Shown here: positions 1 to 8,864 of the stretch, piece by piece | Position numbering within the stretch: the first letter of the stretch is position 1 | Layout: each line of letters opens with the position of its first letter | Assembly: GCA_963841715.1 (NCBI GenBank) | Contig: CAWJDP010000001.1 | Span: 434,001-498,000, forward strand | From: DASPWW01 sp963841715 | GTDB taxonomy: Bacteria; Actinomycetota; Thermoleophilia; Solirubrobacterales; 70-9 | Length of the DNA stretch: 64,000 nt | Reading direction: 5' to 3' | Translations under genes and position numbers: made by a program | Notes under the pieces: model-generated | What the model was told of the DNA's origin: nothing | Database searches by the model: none | The model's input: only the letters and a program-made list of their open reading frames with translations

Positions 1-441
1 AGCGGCGTCGGGCAGGACGCTGTTGAAGAGCTTCGCGACCACGGTCGTGACGCCGGTGAAGTGGCCGGGCCCGCGGCTGTCGGGGCTCCCGCACAGCACC
101 TCGGTCAGCCCGGTGACCGTGACCTCGGTCGAGAAGCCTCGCGGATAGACCTCGGCGGGATCGGGGGCGTAGATCAGGTCCACCCCGTGCTCGACGGCGA
201 GCTCGACGTCGCGGTCCTCATCGCGGGGATAGGCGTCGAGGTCCTCGCCGGGTGCGAACTGCGTTGGGTTGACGAACAGGCTGACGACAACGAAGTCGCA
301 GCGTCTGCGGGCGGCGTCGATCAGCGACAAATGGCCGCCGTGGAAGGCGCCCATCGTCGGCACGAGGCCGACGTTCCGGCCCTCGCTCCGCGCGGCTGCG
401 ACAGCCTCGCGAAGCTCGACCTTGGTTCGGACGATCTCCAT
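1..441 (-). CDS. panC: Pantoate--beta-alanine ligase, N-terminal part (cut by window edge)
   Basis: Reading the minus strand from an ATG at 441 gives 147 open codons to the window edge, about half of the usual 280 residues. PanC joins pantoate and beta-alanine with ATP in the cytoplasm, the last step of pantothenate (coenzyme A precursor) synthesis. The ATP-binding signature LVPTMGAFHGGHLSLI lies near residues 27-42 and the SLFVNPTQF and YPRDEDRD motifs follow, all in family order. The start is supported by the family-typical position of the signature. The gene is divergent from the uracil-DNA glycosylase gene. The C-terminal half, including the rest of the pantoate site, is outside the window. 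Confidence 0.93.
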   Translation of the reverse strand, partial: MEIVRTKVELREAVAAARSEGRNVGLVPTMGAFHGGHLSLIDAARRRCDFVVVSLFVNPTQFAPGEDLDAYPRDEDRDVELAVEHGVDLIYAPDPAEVYPRGFSTEVTVTGLTEVLCGSPDSRGPGHFTGVTTVVAKLFNSVLPDAA

Positions 442-486
442 CTTCTCTCGGTCCACGCCTCCGGTCGGTGGTCGCGGCCGAATTCC

Positions 487-492
487 AGTATA
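487..492 (-). promoter_or_regulatory. Candidate -10 element for panC
   Basis: The minus strand reads TATACT here, a near-perfect -10 hexamer in an otherwise GC-rich divergent gap, about 45 bases before the panC ATG. A GTGACG at 513-518 could act as a -35 but the spacing (20 bases) is long. No experimental support; the rest of the 442-619 gap shows nothing else recognisable. Confidence 0.4.
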
Positions 493-619
493 GGTCCGCC
501 CCGGTGTCCTGACGTCACCCGCGCGGCAGCCGGAGCGCGCACAAAGACGCCGCAACGCGCGGAATGTGAGCGATCGCACACCCTGGGCTGGGTCCGCGAG
601 CGGACTTACCATTTGGCAC

Positions 620-1291
620 GTGACCGAGACGGCGACCCGCGAGCAGCGACGGGAGCGCCTCGTCGAGCTCTACCGCGAGGCATCCGAGTGCGTGGCGTGC
701 CCGCTGTCCGAAGGCCGCACCAACGTCGTCTTTGGCGCCGGCAGGGCCGACGCCGAGCTGATGTTCGTCGGCGAGGCGCCGGGCGCGGAGGAGGACCGCC
801 AGGGGCTGCCGTTCGTCGGCCGCGCCGGCTCGATTCTGACCGAGCTCGTCGAAGGCATAGGCATGACCCGCGACGAGGTGTTCGTGTCGAACATCCTCAA
901 ATGCAGGCCCCCGGGGAACCGCGACCCGCTCCCGCTCGAGATCGAGACCTGCGAGCCGTACCTGCGCCACCAGGTCGAGTTGATCCGGCCGCGGGTGATC
1001 GCGACGCTGGGCAACTTCGCGACCCGGCTCTTGACCGGGAGCCGCGCGCCGATCAGCAAGGTCCGCGGCGCGCCCCAGGTGCACTCGATCGGCGACGCAA
1101 CCGTGTTCCTGATGCCGCTGTTCCATCCCGCCGCCGCGCTGCGGACGCCGTCGCTGCTCGAGACGCTGCGCGAGGACTTCGTGAAGCTGCGCGGGCTGAT
1201 CGAGGAGCGGCCGCCCCAGGACCTCGAGGGCGCGCCGTTGAGCGCGGCGGCAGCCGATCCCCCCGGCGATCAGCTGGACCTGTTCGGCTGA
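620..1291 (+). CDS. Uracil-DNA glycosylase, family 4 (4Fe-4S)
   Basis: Removes uracil from DNA, starting base excision repair. From the GTG at 620 the protein has 223 residues, normal for family 4. Four cysteines in the family spacing (C24, C27, C95, C111) should hold the 4Fe-4S cluster; the catalytic motif GEAPGAEEDRQGLPFVGRAG is at 51-70 and an FHPAAALR motif (second uracil-site motif) follows near 167. An upstream in-frame GTG at 566 would add 18 residues outside the conserved fold, so 620 is preferred. The stop lies 11 bases before the tsaE start, so it may lead the t6A operon. Function well supported by motifs; substrate range inferred from family. Confidence 0.93.
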   Translation: MTETATREQRRERLVELYREASECVACPLSEGRTNVVFGAGRADAELMFVGEAPGAEEDRQGLPFVGRAGSILTELVEGIGMTRDEVFVSNILKCRPPGNRDPLPLEIETCEPYLRHQVELIRPRVIATLGNFATRLLTGSRAPISKVRGAPQVHSIGDATVFLMPLFHPAAALRTPSLLETLREDFVKLRGLIEERPPQDLEGAPLSAAAADPPGDQLDLFG

Positions 1292-1302
1292 CCGCGGCGG
1301 TC

Positions 1303-1716
1303 GTGCACACGGGCGGGGCCGCCGAGACGGAGGCGGTCGGCACGCGGCTCGCGGCGGAGCTGGGCCCGGGGGACGTCGTCGTCGTCAGAGGCGAGGTCGG
1401 GAGCGGGAAGACGACGCTGATCCGCGGGGCGTGTCGCGGGCTCGGCGTCACCGAGCCCGTCGTCTCGCCGACGTTCACGATCGGGCGCCGCTACCGCGGC
1501 CGCATCGGCGTCTCCCACCTCGATCTCTACCGGCTCGACACAGTTGAGGGTGAGGACCCCGGCCTGCTCGACGACTACCTGACGGCGGACGCGGTCGCTT
1601 TCATCGAGTGGCCGGACGCCGCCGAGCCGCGCCTCGGGCGGGTTACGCGCCGGGTCGAGCTCACCCACGCCGGCGGGGACCGGCGAACGATCCGGATCTG
1701 GGAGGAGGCTCGATGA
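1303..1716 (+). CDS. tsaE: tRNA t6A synthesis ATPase TsaE
   Basis: TsaE is the ATPase that cycles the TsaB-TsaD complex during N6-threonylcarbamoyl-adenosine (t6A37) formation on tRNAs reading ANN codons. The 137-residue product has the P-loop GEVGSGKTT at about 30-38, the SPTFTI switch region, HLDLYRL and the FIEWPD motif, in family order and near the usual 150-residue length. GTG 1303 is the first start that gives a typical N terminus (GGAAETEAVGTRLAAEL). The stop overlaps the tsaB ATG (ATGA), indicating translational coupling. The same frame is open far upstream, but that stretch overlaps udg and is not conserved protein. Confidence 0.92.
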   Translation: MHTGGAAETEAVGTRLAAELGPGDVVVVRGEVGSGKTTLIRGACRGLGVTEPVVSPTFTIGRRYRGRIGVSHLDLYRLDTVEGEDPGLLDDYLTADAVAFIEWPDAAEPRLGRVTRRVELTHAGGDRRTIRIWEEAR

Positions 1717-2426
1717 CGACCGTGCTCGGATTCGATACCGCCACGCCCGAGGTCGCGGTCGCCGTCACGCGCGACGGGGAAGCGGTGAGCGATTTTGCGT
1801 CGCCCCGGCCGGACGGTGGTCGTCCCGTGCACGCCGACGCGCTGCTGCCCGCGATCGAGGCGGCAGTGTCCGCCGCCGGCGGCTGGGAAGCGGTTGAGCT
1901 GATCGGGGTCGGCGTCGGCCCCGGCTCGTTCACGGGTCTGCGGGTCGGGATCGCGACCGCGCGCGCGCTCGGACAGGCGCTCGCGAAGCCGCTCGCCGCC
2001 GTCGGGACCCTGGATGCGCTCGCGCGAGGGATCGCCGAGCGTCCGGCCGCGGGCGGGAGGCCGGTGCTCGCGGTCATCGACGCACGGCGCGGCGAGGCGT
2101 TCGCGTCGGTGTACTCCGGCGCCGGCGAGCTCGGGTGGGGACCTGTCGTCGCGGCGCCGGACGAGATCGCAAACCGCGTCGCGGCCGCCCCCGAACCCCC
2201 GCTGGCCGGGGGCGACGGGGCGCTACGATTTCGCGAGAGCCTCGAGGCCGTCGGCGCCGAGGTGCTGCCCGGCGAGGATCCGGCAAACCGGGTTTCGGCC
2301 AGGCACCTGTGCCTCCTCGCCGAGGAGGGAGGGCGGTTGGCCCCCGAGGATGTCGAGCCCATCTACTTGAGAGCACCAGATGCACAGCTTTGGCTTCAGC
2401 GAGACCGACGGCGAAAGCGCGACTGA
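1713..2426 (+). CDS. tsaB: tRNA t6A synthesis scaffold TsaB
   Basis: TsaB dimerises with TsaD in the t6A-forming complex; it has the ASKHA fold but no catalytic role of its own. The 237-residue protein starts MTTVLGFDTATPEVAVAV and carries the signature GVGPGSFTGLRVG at 66-78, as in the family. It overlaps tsaE by 4 bases and rimI by 47 bases, so the four genes tsaE-tsaB-rimI-tsaD form one operon. The ATG at 1713 is fixed by the ATGA overlap and the family N terminus. No anomaly seen. Confidence 0.93.
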   Translation: MTTVLGFDTATPEVAVAVTRDGEAVSDFASPRPDGGRPVHADALLPAIEAAVSAAGGWEAVELIGVGVGPGSFTGLRVGIATARALGQALAKPLAAVGTLDALARGIAERPAAGGRPVLAVIDARRGEAFASVYSGAGELGWGPVVAAPDEIANRVAAAPEPPLAGGDGALRFRESLEAVGAEVLPGEDPANRVSARHLCLLAEEGGRLAPEDVEPIYLRAPDAQLWLQRDRRRKRD

Positions 2427-2883
2427 TACTTCGCCGCGCCGGATCCGCAGGCTCGCGTACAGCGATCTGCCGGCGGTACTCGCGATCGAGCGCCGCGCCT
2501 TCCCGACCCCGTGGTCGCTGGCGATGTTCGTGCTCGAGCTGTCGAAGCCGTCCGGGATCTGCCTCGCGGCGACGTCCGAGGACGGACTCGTCGGCTACCT
2601 CGTATGCTCGCGCTACGCCGACGTCTGGCACCTGATGAACGTCGCCGTCGCGCCCGACCGGCGCCGGCTCGGCATCGCCAGCGAGCTGATGCGGCGGCTT
2701 TTCGAGGATGCGGGGTCCGAGGCGCGCTACACGCTCGAGGTGCGGACCTCGAACGACGTCGCGATCTCGATGTACCGCCAGTTCGGCTTCCGTCCCGCCG
2801 GCAAGCGCCGCCGTTACTACCACGACAACGGCGAGGACGCCCTGATCATGTGGCTCGAGTCGTCGAGCCCAGTCAACGCTTAG
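2380..2883 (+). CDS. rimI: Ribosomal protein S18 alanine N-acetyltransferase-like GNAT
   Basis: GNAT acetyltransferase of the RimI type, 167 residues. The N-terminal helices include the RimI-typical AIERRAFPTPWSLAMF, the acetyl-CoA loop RRLGIASELM is near 88-97, and the C-terminal LEVRTSNDVAISMYRQFGF motif holds the usual Asn and Tyr. RimI acetylates the N terminus of ribosomal protein S18; in actinobacteria it also sits in the tsa operon and may have wider substrates. The start overlaps tsaB by 47 bases; a GAGAG stretch 7 bases upstream of the ATG is a plausible ribosome site. The stop is followed by an 86 bp repeat before tsaD. Confidence 0.9.
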   Translation: MHSFGFSETDGESATDTSPRRIRRLAYSDLPAVLAIERRAFPTPWSLAMFVLELSKPSGICLAATSEDGLVGYLVCSRYADVWHLMNVAVAPDRRRLGIASELMRRLFEDAGSEARYTLEVRTSNDVAISMYRQFGFRPAGKRRRYYHDNGEDALIMWLESSSPVNA

Positions 2884-2894
2884 GAAGCTCGCGA

Positions 2895-2980
2895 ACCCCG
2901 CGATGGCGGACGCGGAAGCGAGCGAGCGGGGCCTCCAGTGACGATCAACGCGAGCGAGCGAGAGCGGAGCACATCGCGGG
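2895..2980 (+). repeat. Dispersed 86 bp repeat, copy A
   Basis: The stretch begins ACCCCGCGATGGCGGACGCG and ends GGAGCACATCGCGGG. The outer CCCGCGATG and CATCGCGGG are inverted repeats, and two direct GCGAGCGAGCG-type blocks lie inside (about 2917-2928 and 2950-2961). Copy B (4961-5046) has the same length and orientation and differs mainly in the central part; copy C (44142-44226) is inverted. Copy A fills almost the whole rimI-tsaD gap and ends one base before the tsaD ATG. It encodes no known protein domain. It could be a REP/MITE-like element or a conserved regulatory leader. Confidence 0.8.
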
Positions 2981-2981
2981 A

Positions 2982-3992
2982 ATGATTTTGGCCCTGGAGA
3001 CGTCCTGCGACGACACCTGCGCCGCCGTGGTCGAGGATGCAGGCGAGGTGCTCTCGAACGTGATCTCGTCGCAGGCCTCGTTTCACGAGCGCTACGGCGG
3101 CGTCGTGCCGGAGGTCGCGTCCCGACATCACCTCGAGCTCGTCAACGGCGTCGTCGACGCGGCGCTTGAGGGTGCCGGCGGGACCTTGGGCGACGTTGAC
3201 CGGATCGCCGTCACTCGCGGGCCGGGTCTGATTGGAGCGCTCCTCGTCGGGGTCAGCACCGCGAAGGCGCTCGCCGCGTCGCGGCGAAAGCCGCTCGCCG
3301 GAGTCGACCATCTCCACGGGCACGTCGCGGCGGCGTTCCTCGAGCCGGACCCGCTCGAGCCTCCGTTCATCTGCCTGATTGCGAGCGGCGGTCACACGCT
3401 CCTCGCCGACGTCCGCGACCGCGAGGGCTTCGAGGTCCTCGGCTCGACCCTCGACGACGCGGCGGGGGAGGCGCTTGACAAGGGAGCGAGGCTGCTCGGC
3501 CTCGGCTATCCCGGCGGGCCTGCGATCCAGCGCGCCGCGCTCGACGGCGAGCGCGAGGCTTTCGACTTTCCGGTCGCGATGACCCGTGACCCGGGCCTCG
3601 ACTTCAGCTTCAGCGGGCTGAAGACGGCGCTCGTCTACGCGGTCAAGGCGCTCGGCGACAGCGAGATCGAGCGTCGGCGCGCCGATCTCGCGGCGAGCTA
3701 CCAGGCCGCCGTCGTCGGCCAGCTGGTCGCGAAGCTCGGGCGCGCGCTGGAACGATCTCCCGCCCGCCCTGTGGCGCTCGGCGGAGGCGTCGCGGCGAAC
3801 CGGCTTCTGCGCCAACGCGCGGGCGACCTCTGCGAGCGCCACCGCGTGCCGCTGAAGCTTGTGCCACCCGCGCTGTGCACCGACAACGCGGCGATGATCG
3901 GCTCAGCCGCGCGCTTCGTCCCTGCAACCCCATATCCGGACTACCTGACGCTGGGCCCGTTCGCGACCGAGTCGGAGCGCTCAGGGCGATGA
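2982..3992 (+). CDS. tsaD: tRNA t6A transferase TsaD (Kae1/Gcp family)
   Basis: Catalytic subunit that transfers threonylcarbamoyl to A37 of tRNA. The 336-residue product has the ALETSCDDT start, the HxxxH metal motif (H110, H114 in DHLHGH), ASGGHT, the FSFSGLKT region and DNAAMIG near the C terminus, all in family order and length. ATG 2982 is chosen because the protein family begins exactly there. The frame is open upstream through repeat copy A and into rimI, so an N-terminally extended form cannot be excluded by frame alone, but it is not family-like. The stop overlaps the next gene (ATGA). Confidence 0.95.
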   Translation: MILALETSCDDTCAAVVEDAGEVLSNVISSQASFHERYGGVVPEVASRHHLELVNGVVDAALEGAGGTLGDVDRIAVTRGPGLIGALLVGVSTAKALAASRRKPLAGVDHLHGHVAAAFLEPDPLEPPFICLIASGGHTLLADVRDREGFEVLGSTLDDAAGEALDKGARLLGLGYPGGPAIQRAALDGEREAFDFPVAMTRDPGLDFSFSGLKTALVYAVKALGDSEIERRRADLAASYQAAVVGQLVAKLGRALERSPARPVALGGGVAANRLLRQRAGDLCERHRVPLKLVPPALCTDNAAMIGSAARFVPATPYPDYLTLGPFATESERSGR

Positions 3993-4237
3993 CGCGCGTG
4001 TCCCTGTACTCGCGACCCGGCTGCCATCTCTGCGACGAGGCCCGGGACGAGCTCCGCGGGCTCCGCGTCGGGGGACATCCGGTCGCGATCGACGAGATCG
4101 ACATCGAGAGCGACGAGCGGCTGCACCGCCTCTACCTCGAGCGGATCCCGGTCGTCGAGGTCGAGGGCGAGGTCGTGTCCGAGCTCGTGCTCGACGTGGA
4201 CGCTCTGCGGGCCAGGCTCGATACTGTGGTCACATGA
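3989..4237 (+). CDS. Glutaredoxin-like thiol-disulfide protein
   Basis: A protein of 82 residues with the thioredoxin-fold start MTRVSLYSRPGCHLCDEA; C12 and C15 form the CxxC redox site, and a cis-Pro is present in ERIPVV. It matches the short glutaredoxin-like family (DUF836/GlrX-like) that often precedes rex in actinobacteria. It overlaps tsaD at its start and rex at its end by 4 bases each, so it is cotranscribed. Its partner is unknown; a redox link with the NADH sensor Rex is inference from context. Confidence 0.82.
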   Translation: MTRVSLYSRPGCHLCDEARDELRGLRVGGHPVAIDEIDIESDERLHRLYLERIPVVEVEGEVVSELVLDVDALRARLDTVVT

Positions 4238-4947
4238 CGCCGGAGCGCGCCGCAAGCGGCGGAGTCGAGACGCGGCCCGCATCGGATTCCCCCGGGGGTG
4301 GGGATTCGGGCCTGGCCCTCGGGGACGGCGAGCGCCTGTCGCTTGGGGTCGCAGCGCGGCTTTCGCGCTACCTCCAGGTGCTGACGCAGGCGCGCAAGAT
4401 GGGCAAGGAGACGATCTCCTCCCAGGAGCTCGCCGAGTACACGCACATCAACTCGACCCAGATCCGCCGCGACCTGTCGGGGTTCGGGAAGTTCGGCAAG
4501 CGCGGCGTCGGCTACCGGATCGACTCGCTCGTCAGCGAGATCCGCAAGATCCTCCGCACCTCGGGGCAGCACAACATCGCGCTGTTCGGGGCTGGCAAGC
4601 TCGGCCAGGCGATCGCGAGCTCGGACATCTTCGCCGACCACGGGTTCCGGGTCGTGGCAGCGTTTGACGTCGACCCGGCGCTCGTCGGGAGGCGGCTCGG
4701 GAACAGCATCGAGGTCCAGGACTTCTCCGAGCTCGAGCGCGTTGTCGGCGAGGAGGAGGTCGTCGTCGGGGTGCTCGCGGTACCCGACGAGGCGGCCCAG
4801 GACGTCGCCGACCGCCTCGTAGAGTCCGGCGTCAAGATCATCTTCAACTACTCGGAGCGCCTGCTTCAGGTCCCGCCCGAGGTCACCGTCCACACCTCGA
4901 GCCCCGCCGTCGACCTCCTCTACGCCCTCTACTTCTATCTAACGTAA
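4234..4947 (+). CDS. rex: Redox-sensing transcriptional repressor Rex
   Basis: Rex binds DNA when the NADH/NAD+ ratio is low and releases it on NADH binding, controlling respiratory and fermentative genes. The 237 residues show a winged-helix domain (LSRYLQVLTQA, then HINSTQIRRDLSGFGKFGKRGVGY, interrupted here by position at about 70-93), a Rossmann nucleotide site with GAGKLGQA near 118-125, and the C-terminal helix region typical of the swapped dimer. About 35 extra N-terminal residues, low in complexity, precede the usual start. It overlaps the glutaredoxin-like gene by 4 bases. No Rex operator was recognised in this window. Confidence 0.93.
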   Translation: MTPERAASGGVETRPASDSPGGGDSGLALGDGERLSLGVAARLSRYLQVLTQARKMGKETISSQELAEYTHINSTQIRRDLSGFGKFGKRGVGYRIDSLVSEIRKILRTSGQHNIALFGAGKLGQAIASSDIFADHGFRVVAAFDVDPALVGRRLGNSIEVQDFSELERVVGEEEVVVGVLAVPDEAAQDVADRLVESGVKIIFNYSERLLQVPPEVTVHTSSPAVDLLYALYFYLT

Positions 4948-4960
4948 GGGGGTGTCCCCG

Positions 4961-5046
4961 ACCCCGCGACGGCGGACGCGGAAGCGAGCGAGCGTCATGA
5001 GCGGTGATTCGAATCGCGAGCGAGCGGGAGCGGAGCACGTCGCGGG
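4961..5046 (+). repeat. Dispersed 86 bp repeat, copy B
   Basis: Same orientation and length as copy A: starts ACCCCGCGACGGCGGACGCG, ends GGAGCACGTCGCGGG. Bases 11-34 and most of 56-86 match copy A; the middle (about 35-54) differs. It lies just after rex and ends one base before the TTG at 5048, the same placement as copy A before tsaD. The frame leading into the downstream gene stays open through both copies and would read a similar basic peptide (PRRRTRKRAS and RERAGAEHVAG here). Confidence 0.8.
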
Positions 5047-5047
5047 A

Positions 5048-6190
5048 TTGGACTTGGACCGCGCGCGGGAGATCTTCGAGGAGTCACCGGACTTCACGAT
5101 CGGGCTCGAAGAGGAGTTCGCGCTCGTCGACCCGGAGAGCCTCGAGCTGGTACAGCGCTACGAGGAGCTCCATGACGCATGCATCGCCGACGAGGGCCTG
5201 ACGGACTCGGTCGCCGGGGAGCTGATCGCGTCGGAGATCGAGATCCGCTCCGGGCGCGCGGAGCGCTTTGCCGACGCGACCGCGCGCCAGCGCGACCGCC
5301 GCGCGCGGCTGCTCGCGGCGGCCGACGGACTCGGGATCGCGCTTGCCTCAACGGGGACCCACCCATGGGCGAGCTACCTCGACCAGCGGATCATCGACAC
5401 ACCGCACTACCGTCGGCTGGAGAAGGACCTCGGCTACGTCGCGCAGCGCAACAACACCTGGAGCCTCCATGTGCACATGGGCGTGCGGGGCGCCGACCGC
5501 GCGATCGCGGTCTGCGATCACCTCCGCGGAGTGCTCCCAACCCTGCTCGCGGTCTCGGCGAACTCGCCGTTCCTCGACGATCGCGACACCGGGCTGCAGT
5601 CGGTGCGGACGGAGATCTTCACCCGTGTGTTCCCGCGCTGCGGGATAAACGAGCCGTTCGGGAGCTGGGATGAGTACGCCGCGTTCATCGACCTGCTCGC
5701 CCGGACGCACAGCATCGTGGAGTCGACGCAGGTGTGGTGGAGTGTGAGGCCGCACCACGCGTTCGGGACAGTCGAGATTCGAATCTGCGACGCGCAGACG
5801 GGCGGCGACGAGTCGTTCGCGCTCGCTGGGCTGATCTCAGCCTGCATAGCGCAGGCCGCGGTCGACGCCGAGGAGGGGGCGCTGCCGGAGCCGCTCGGCC
5901 AGCGCGAGATCGAGGAGAACCTGTGGCGAGCAATCCGTTACGGGATGGACGGGAAGCTGATCGACTTCGGGCGCGTCGAGGAGATCGAGGCCCGGGCCGA
6001 GGTCGAGCGGCTGCTGGAGTGGACCGCCCCGGTGCGCCGCGAGCTGGGGATCGAGGTCTCGCTACCGGAGCGAAACGGCGCCCAGCGCGCGCGGCGTGCG
6101 CTCGAGGGTGGTGCGTCGATCGAGGACATCTACCGCGAGGCCGTCGCCGAAACGCGGCGCACGCGGCTCCCCGAGAGCGTTGTCGGCTAG
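5048..6190 (+). CDS. Carboxylate-amine ligase, YbdK/glutamate-cysteine ligase type 2 family
   Basis: ATP-dependent ligase of the GCS2 family. The motif FTIGLEEEFALVD near residues 15-27, the NNTWSLHVHMG segment and RPHHAFGTVEIRICD are characteristic. Family members are annotated YbdK or EgtA/GshA-like and make gamma-glutamyl amides, often gamma-glutamylcysteine; the exact acceptor cannot be read from sequence. TTG 5048 gives 380 residues starting LDLDRAREIFEESPDF, typical of the family; GTG 4952 and ATG 4997 are in-frame alternatives that would translate repeat copy B into a basic N-terminal extension. The next gene starts 10 bases downstream. Confidence 0.85.
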   Translation: MDLDRAREIFEESPDFTIGLEEEFALVDPESLELVQRYEELHDACIADEGLTDSVAGELIASEIEIRSGRAERFADATARQRDRRARLLAAADGLGIALASTGTHPWASYLDQRIIDTPHYRRLEKDLGYVAQRNNTWSLHVHMGVRGADRAIAVCDHLRGVLPTLLAVSANSPFLDDRDTGLQSVRTEIFTRVFPRCGINEPFGSWDEYAAFIDLLARTHSIVESTQVWWSVRPHHAFGTVEIRICDAQTGGDESFALAGLISACIAQAAVDAEEGALPEPLGQREIEENLWRAIRYGMDGKLIDFGRVEEIEARAEVERLLEWTAPVRRELGIEVSLPERNGAQRARRALEGGASIEDIYREAVAETRRTRLPESVVG

Positions 6191-6200
6191 ATTCGCGGGC

Positions 6201-6692
6201 GTGGAAGAAGGGAATCAGACCGAGGGCACGACCCCGGAAGAGGAGTCCTCGCCGGGTGAGGGCGAGGCCGGTAGGCAGCCGACCGAGGAGGAGGTCAGGG
6301 CCCGGCTCGAGGAGGAGGTTCGGAACCTCCGCGTCCAGGACATCCTCCTCCAGAGCGTCGTCAGCATGATCAACCTCTCATCGCGGCGGATCGCGAAGGA
6401 GGACGAGCGCGACCTCGATCAGGCGCGGCTCGGAATCGACGCCGTGCGTGCGCTCGTCGACCTGCTCGAGCCCGAGCCCGCGGCGCAGGTCCGCCGCGCG
6501 CTCGACGAGCTGCAGATGGGATACGCGCGCGTCGCCGGCGACGGGGAGGCGCAGGGACCGCCCCCCGAGGGCGGCGGTGAATCCGGTGGTTCGGGTGAGC
6601 AGGGCACCGGACAGGCCGAGCCCGGCGGCGGCGAGTCGGGGTCGGGCGAGCGCAAGCCGCCCCCCGGCCTTTGGACGCCGGGTTCCGGATAG
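6201..6692 (+). CDS. DUF1844 family protein
   Basis: A 163-residue acidic protein. The middle part (about 38-110) contains LQSVVSMINLSSRRI and DLDQARLGIDAVRALVDLLE, which match the DUF1844 helical domain; function of the family is unknown. The N terminus is Glu-rich and the C terminus is a Gly/Pro/Ser/Glu-rich low-complexity tail. GTG 6201 follows the ligase stop by 10 bases, so they are likely cotranscribed. No signal peptide or membrane segment is seen. Confidence 0.72.
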   Translation: MEEGNQTEGTTPEEESSPGEGEAGRQPTEEEVRARLEEEVRNLRVQDILLQSVVSMINLSSRRIAKEDERDLDQARLGIDAVRALVDLLEPEPAAQVRRALDELQMGYARVAGDGEAQGPPPEGGGESGGSGEQGTGQAEPGGGESGSGERKPPPGLWTPGSG

Positions 6693-6755
6693 ACTCCCCG
6701 CGCTTTCCGGCCGCCCAAGGAGACCGCGGCCGCTCAACGCAACGGAGGATCTAGC

Positions 6756-8816
<2,061 letters not shown>

Positions 8817-8864
8817 GCGCAATCGCGCCCTCACCCGCCGCCCGGCGGTCGTATATTCGGGTCG

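Noticed and set aside
2511..2981. N-terminal extension of tsaD through rimI and repeat copy A
   Set aside because: The TsaD family begins at the ATG at 2982; the extension overlaps rimI and is not conserved protein. Kept only as a remark in the repeat finding.
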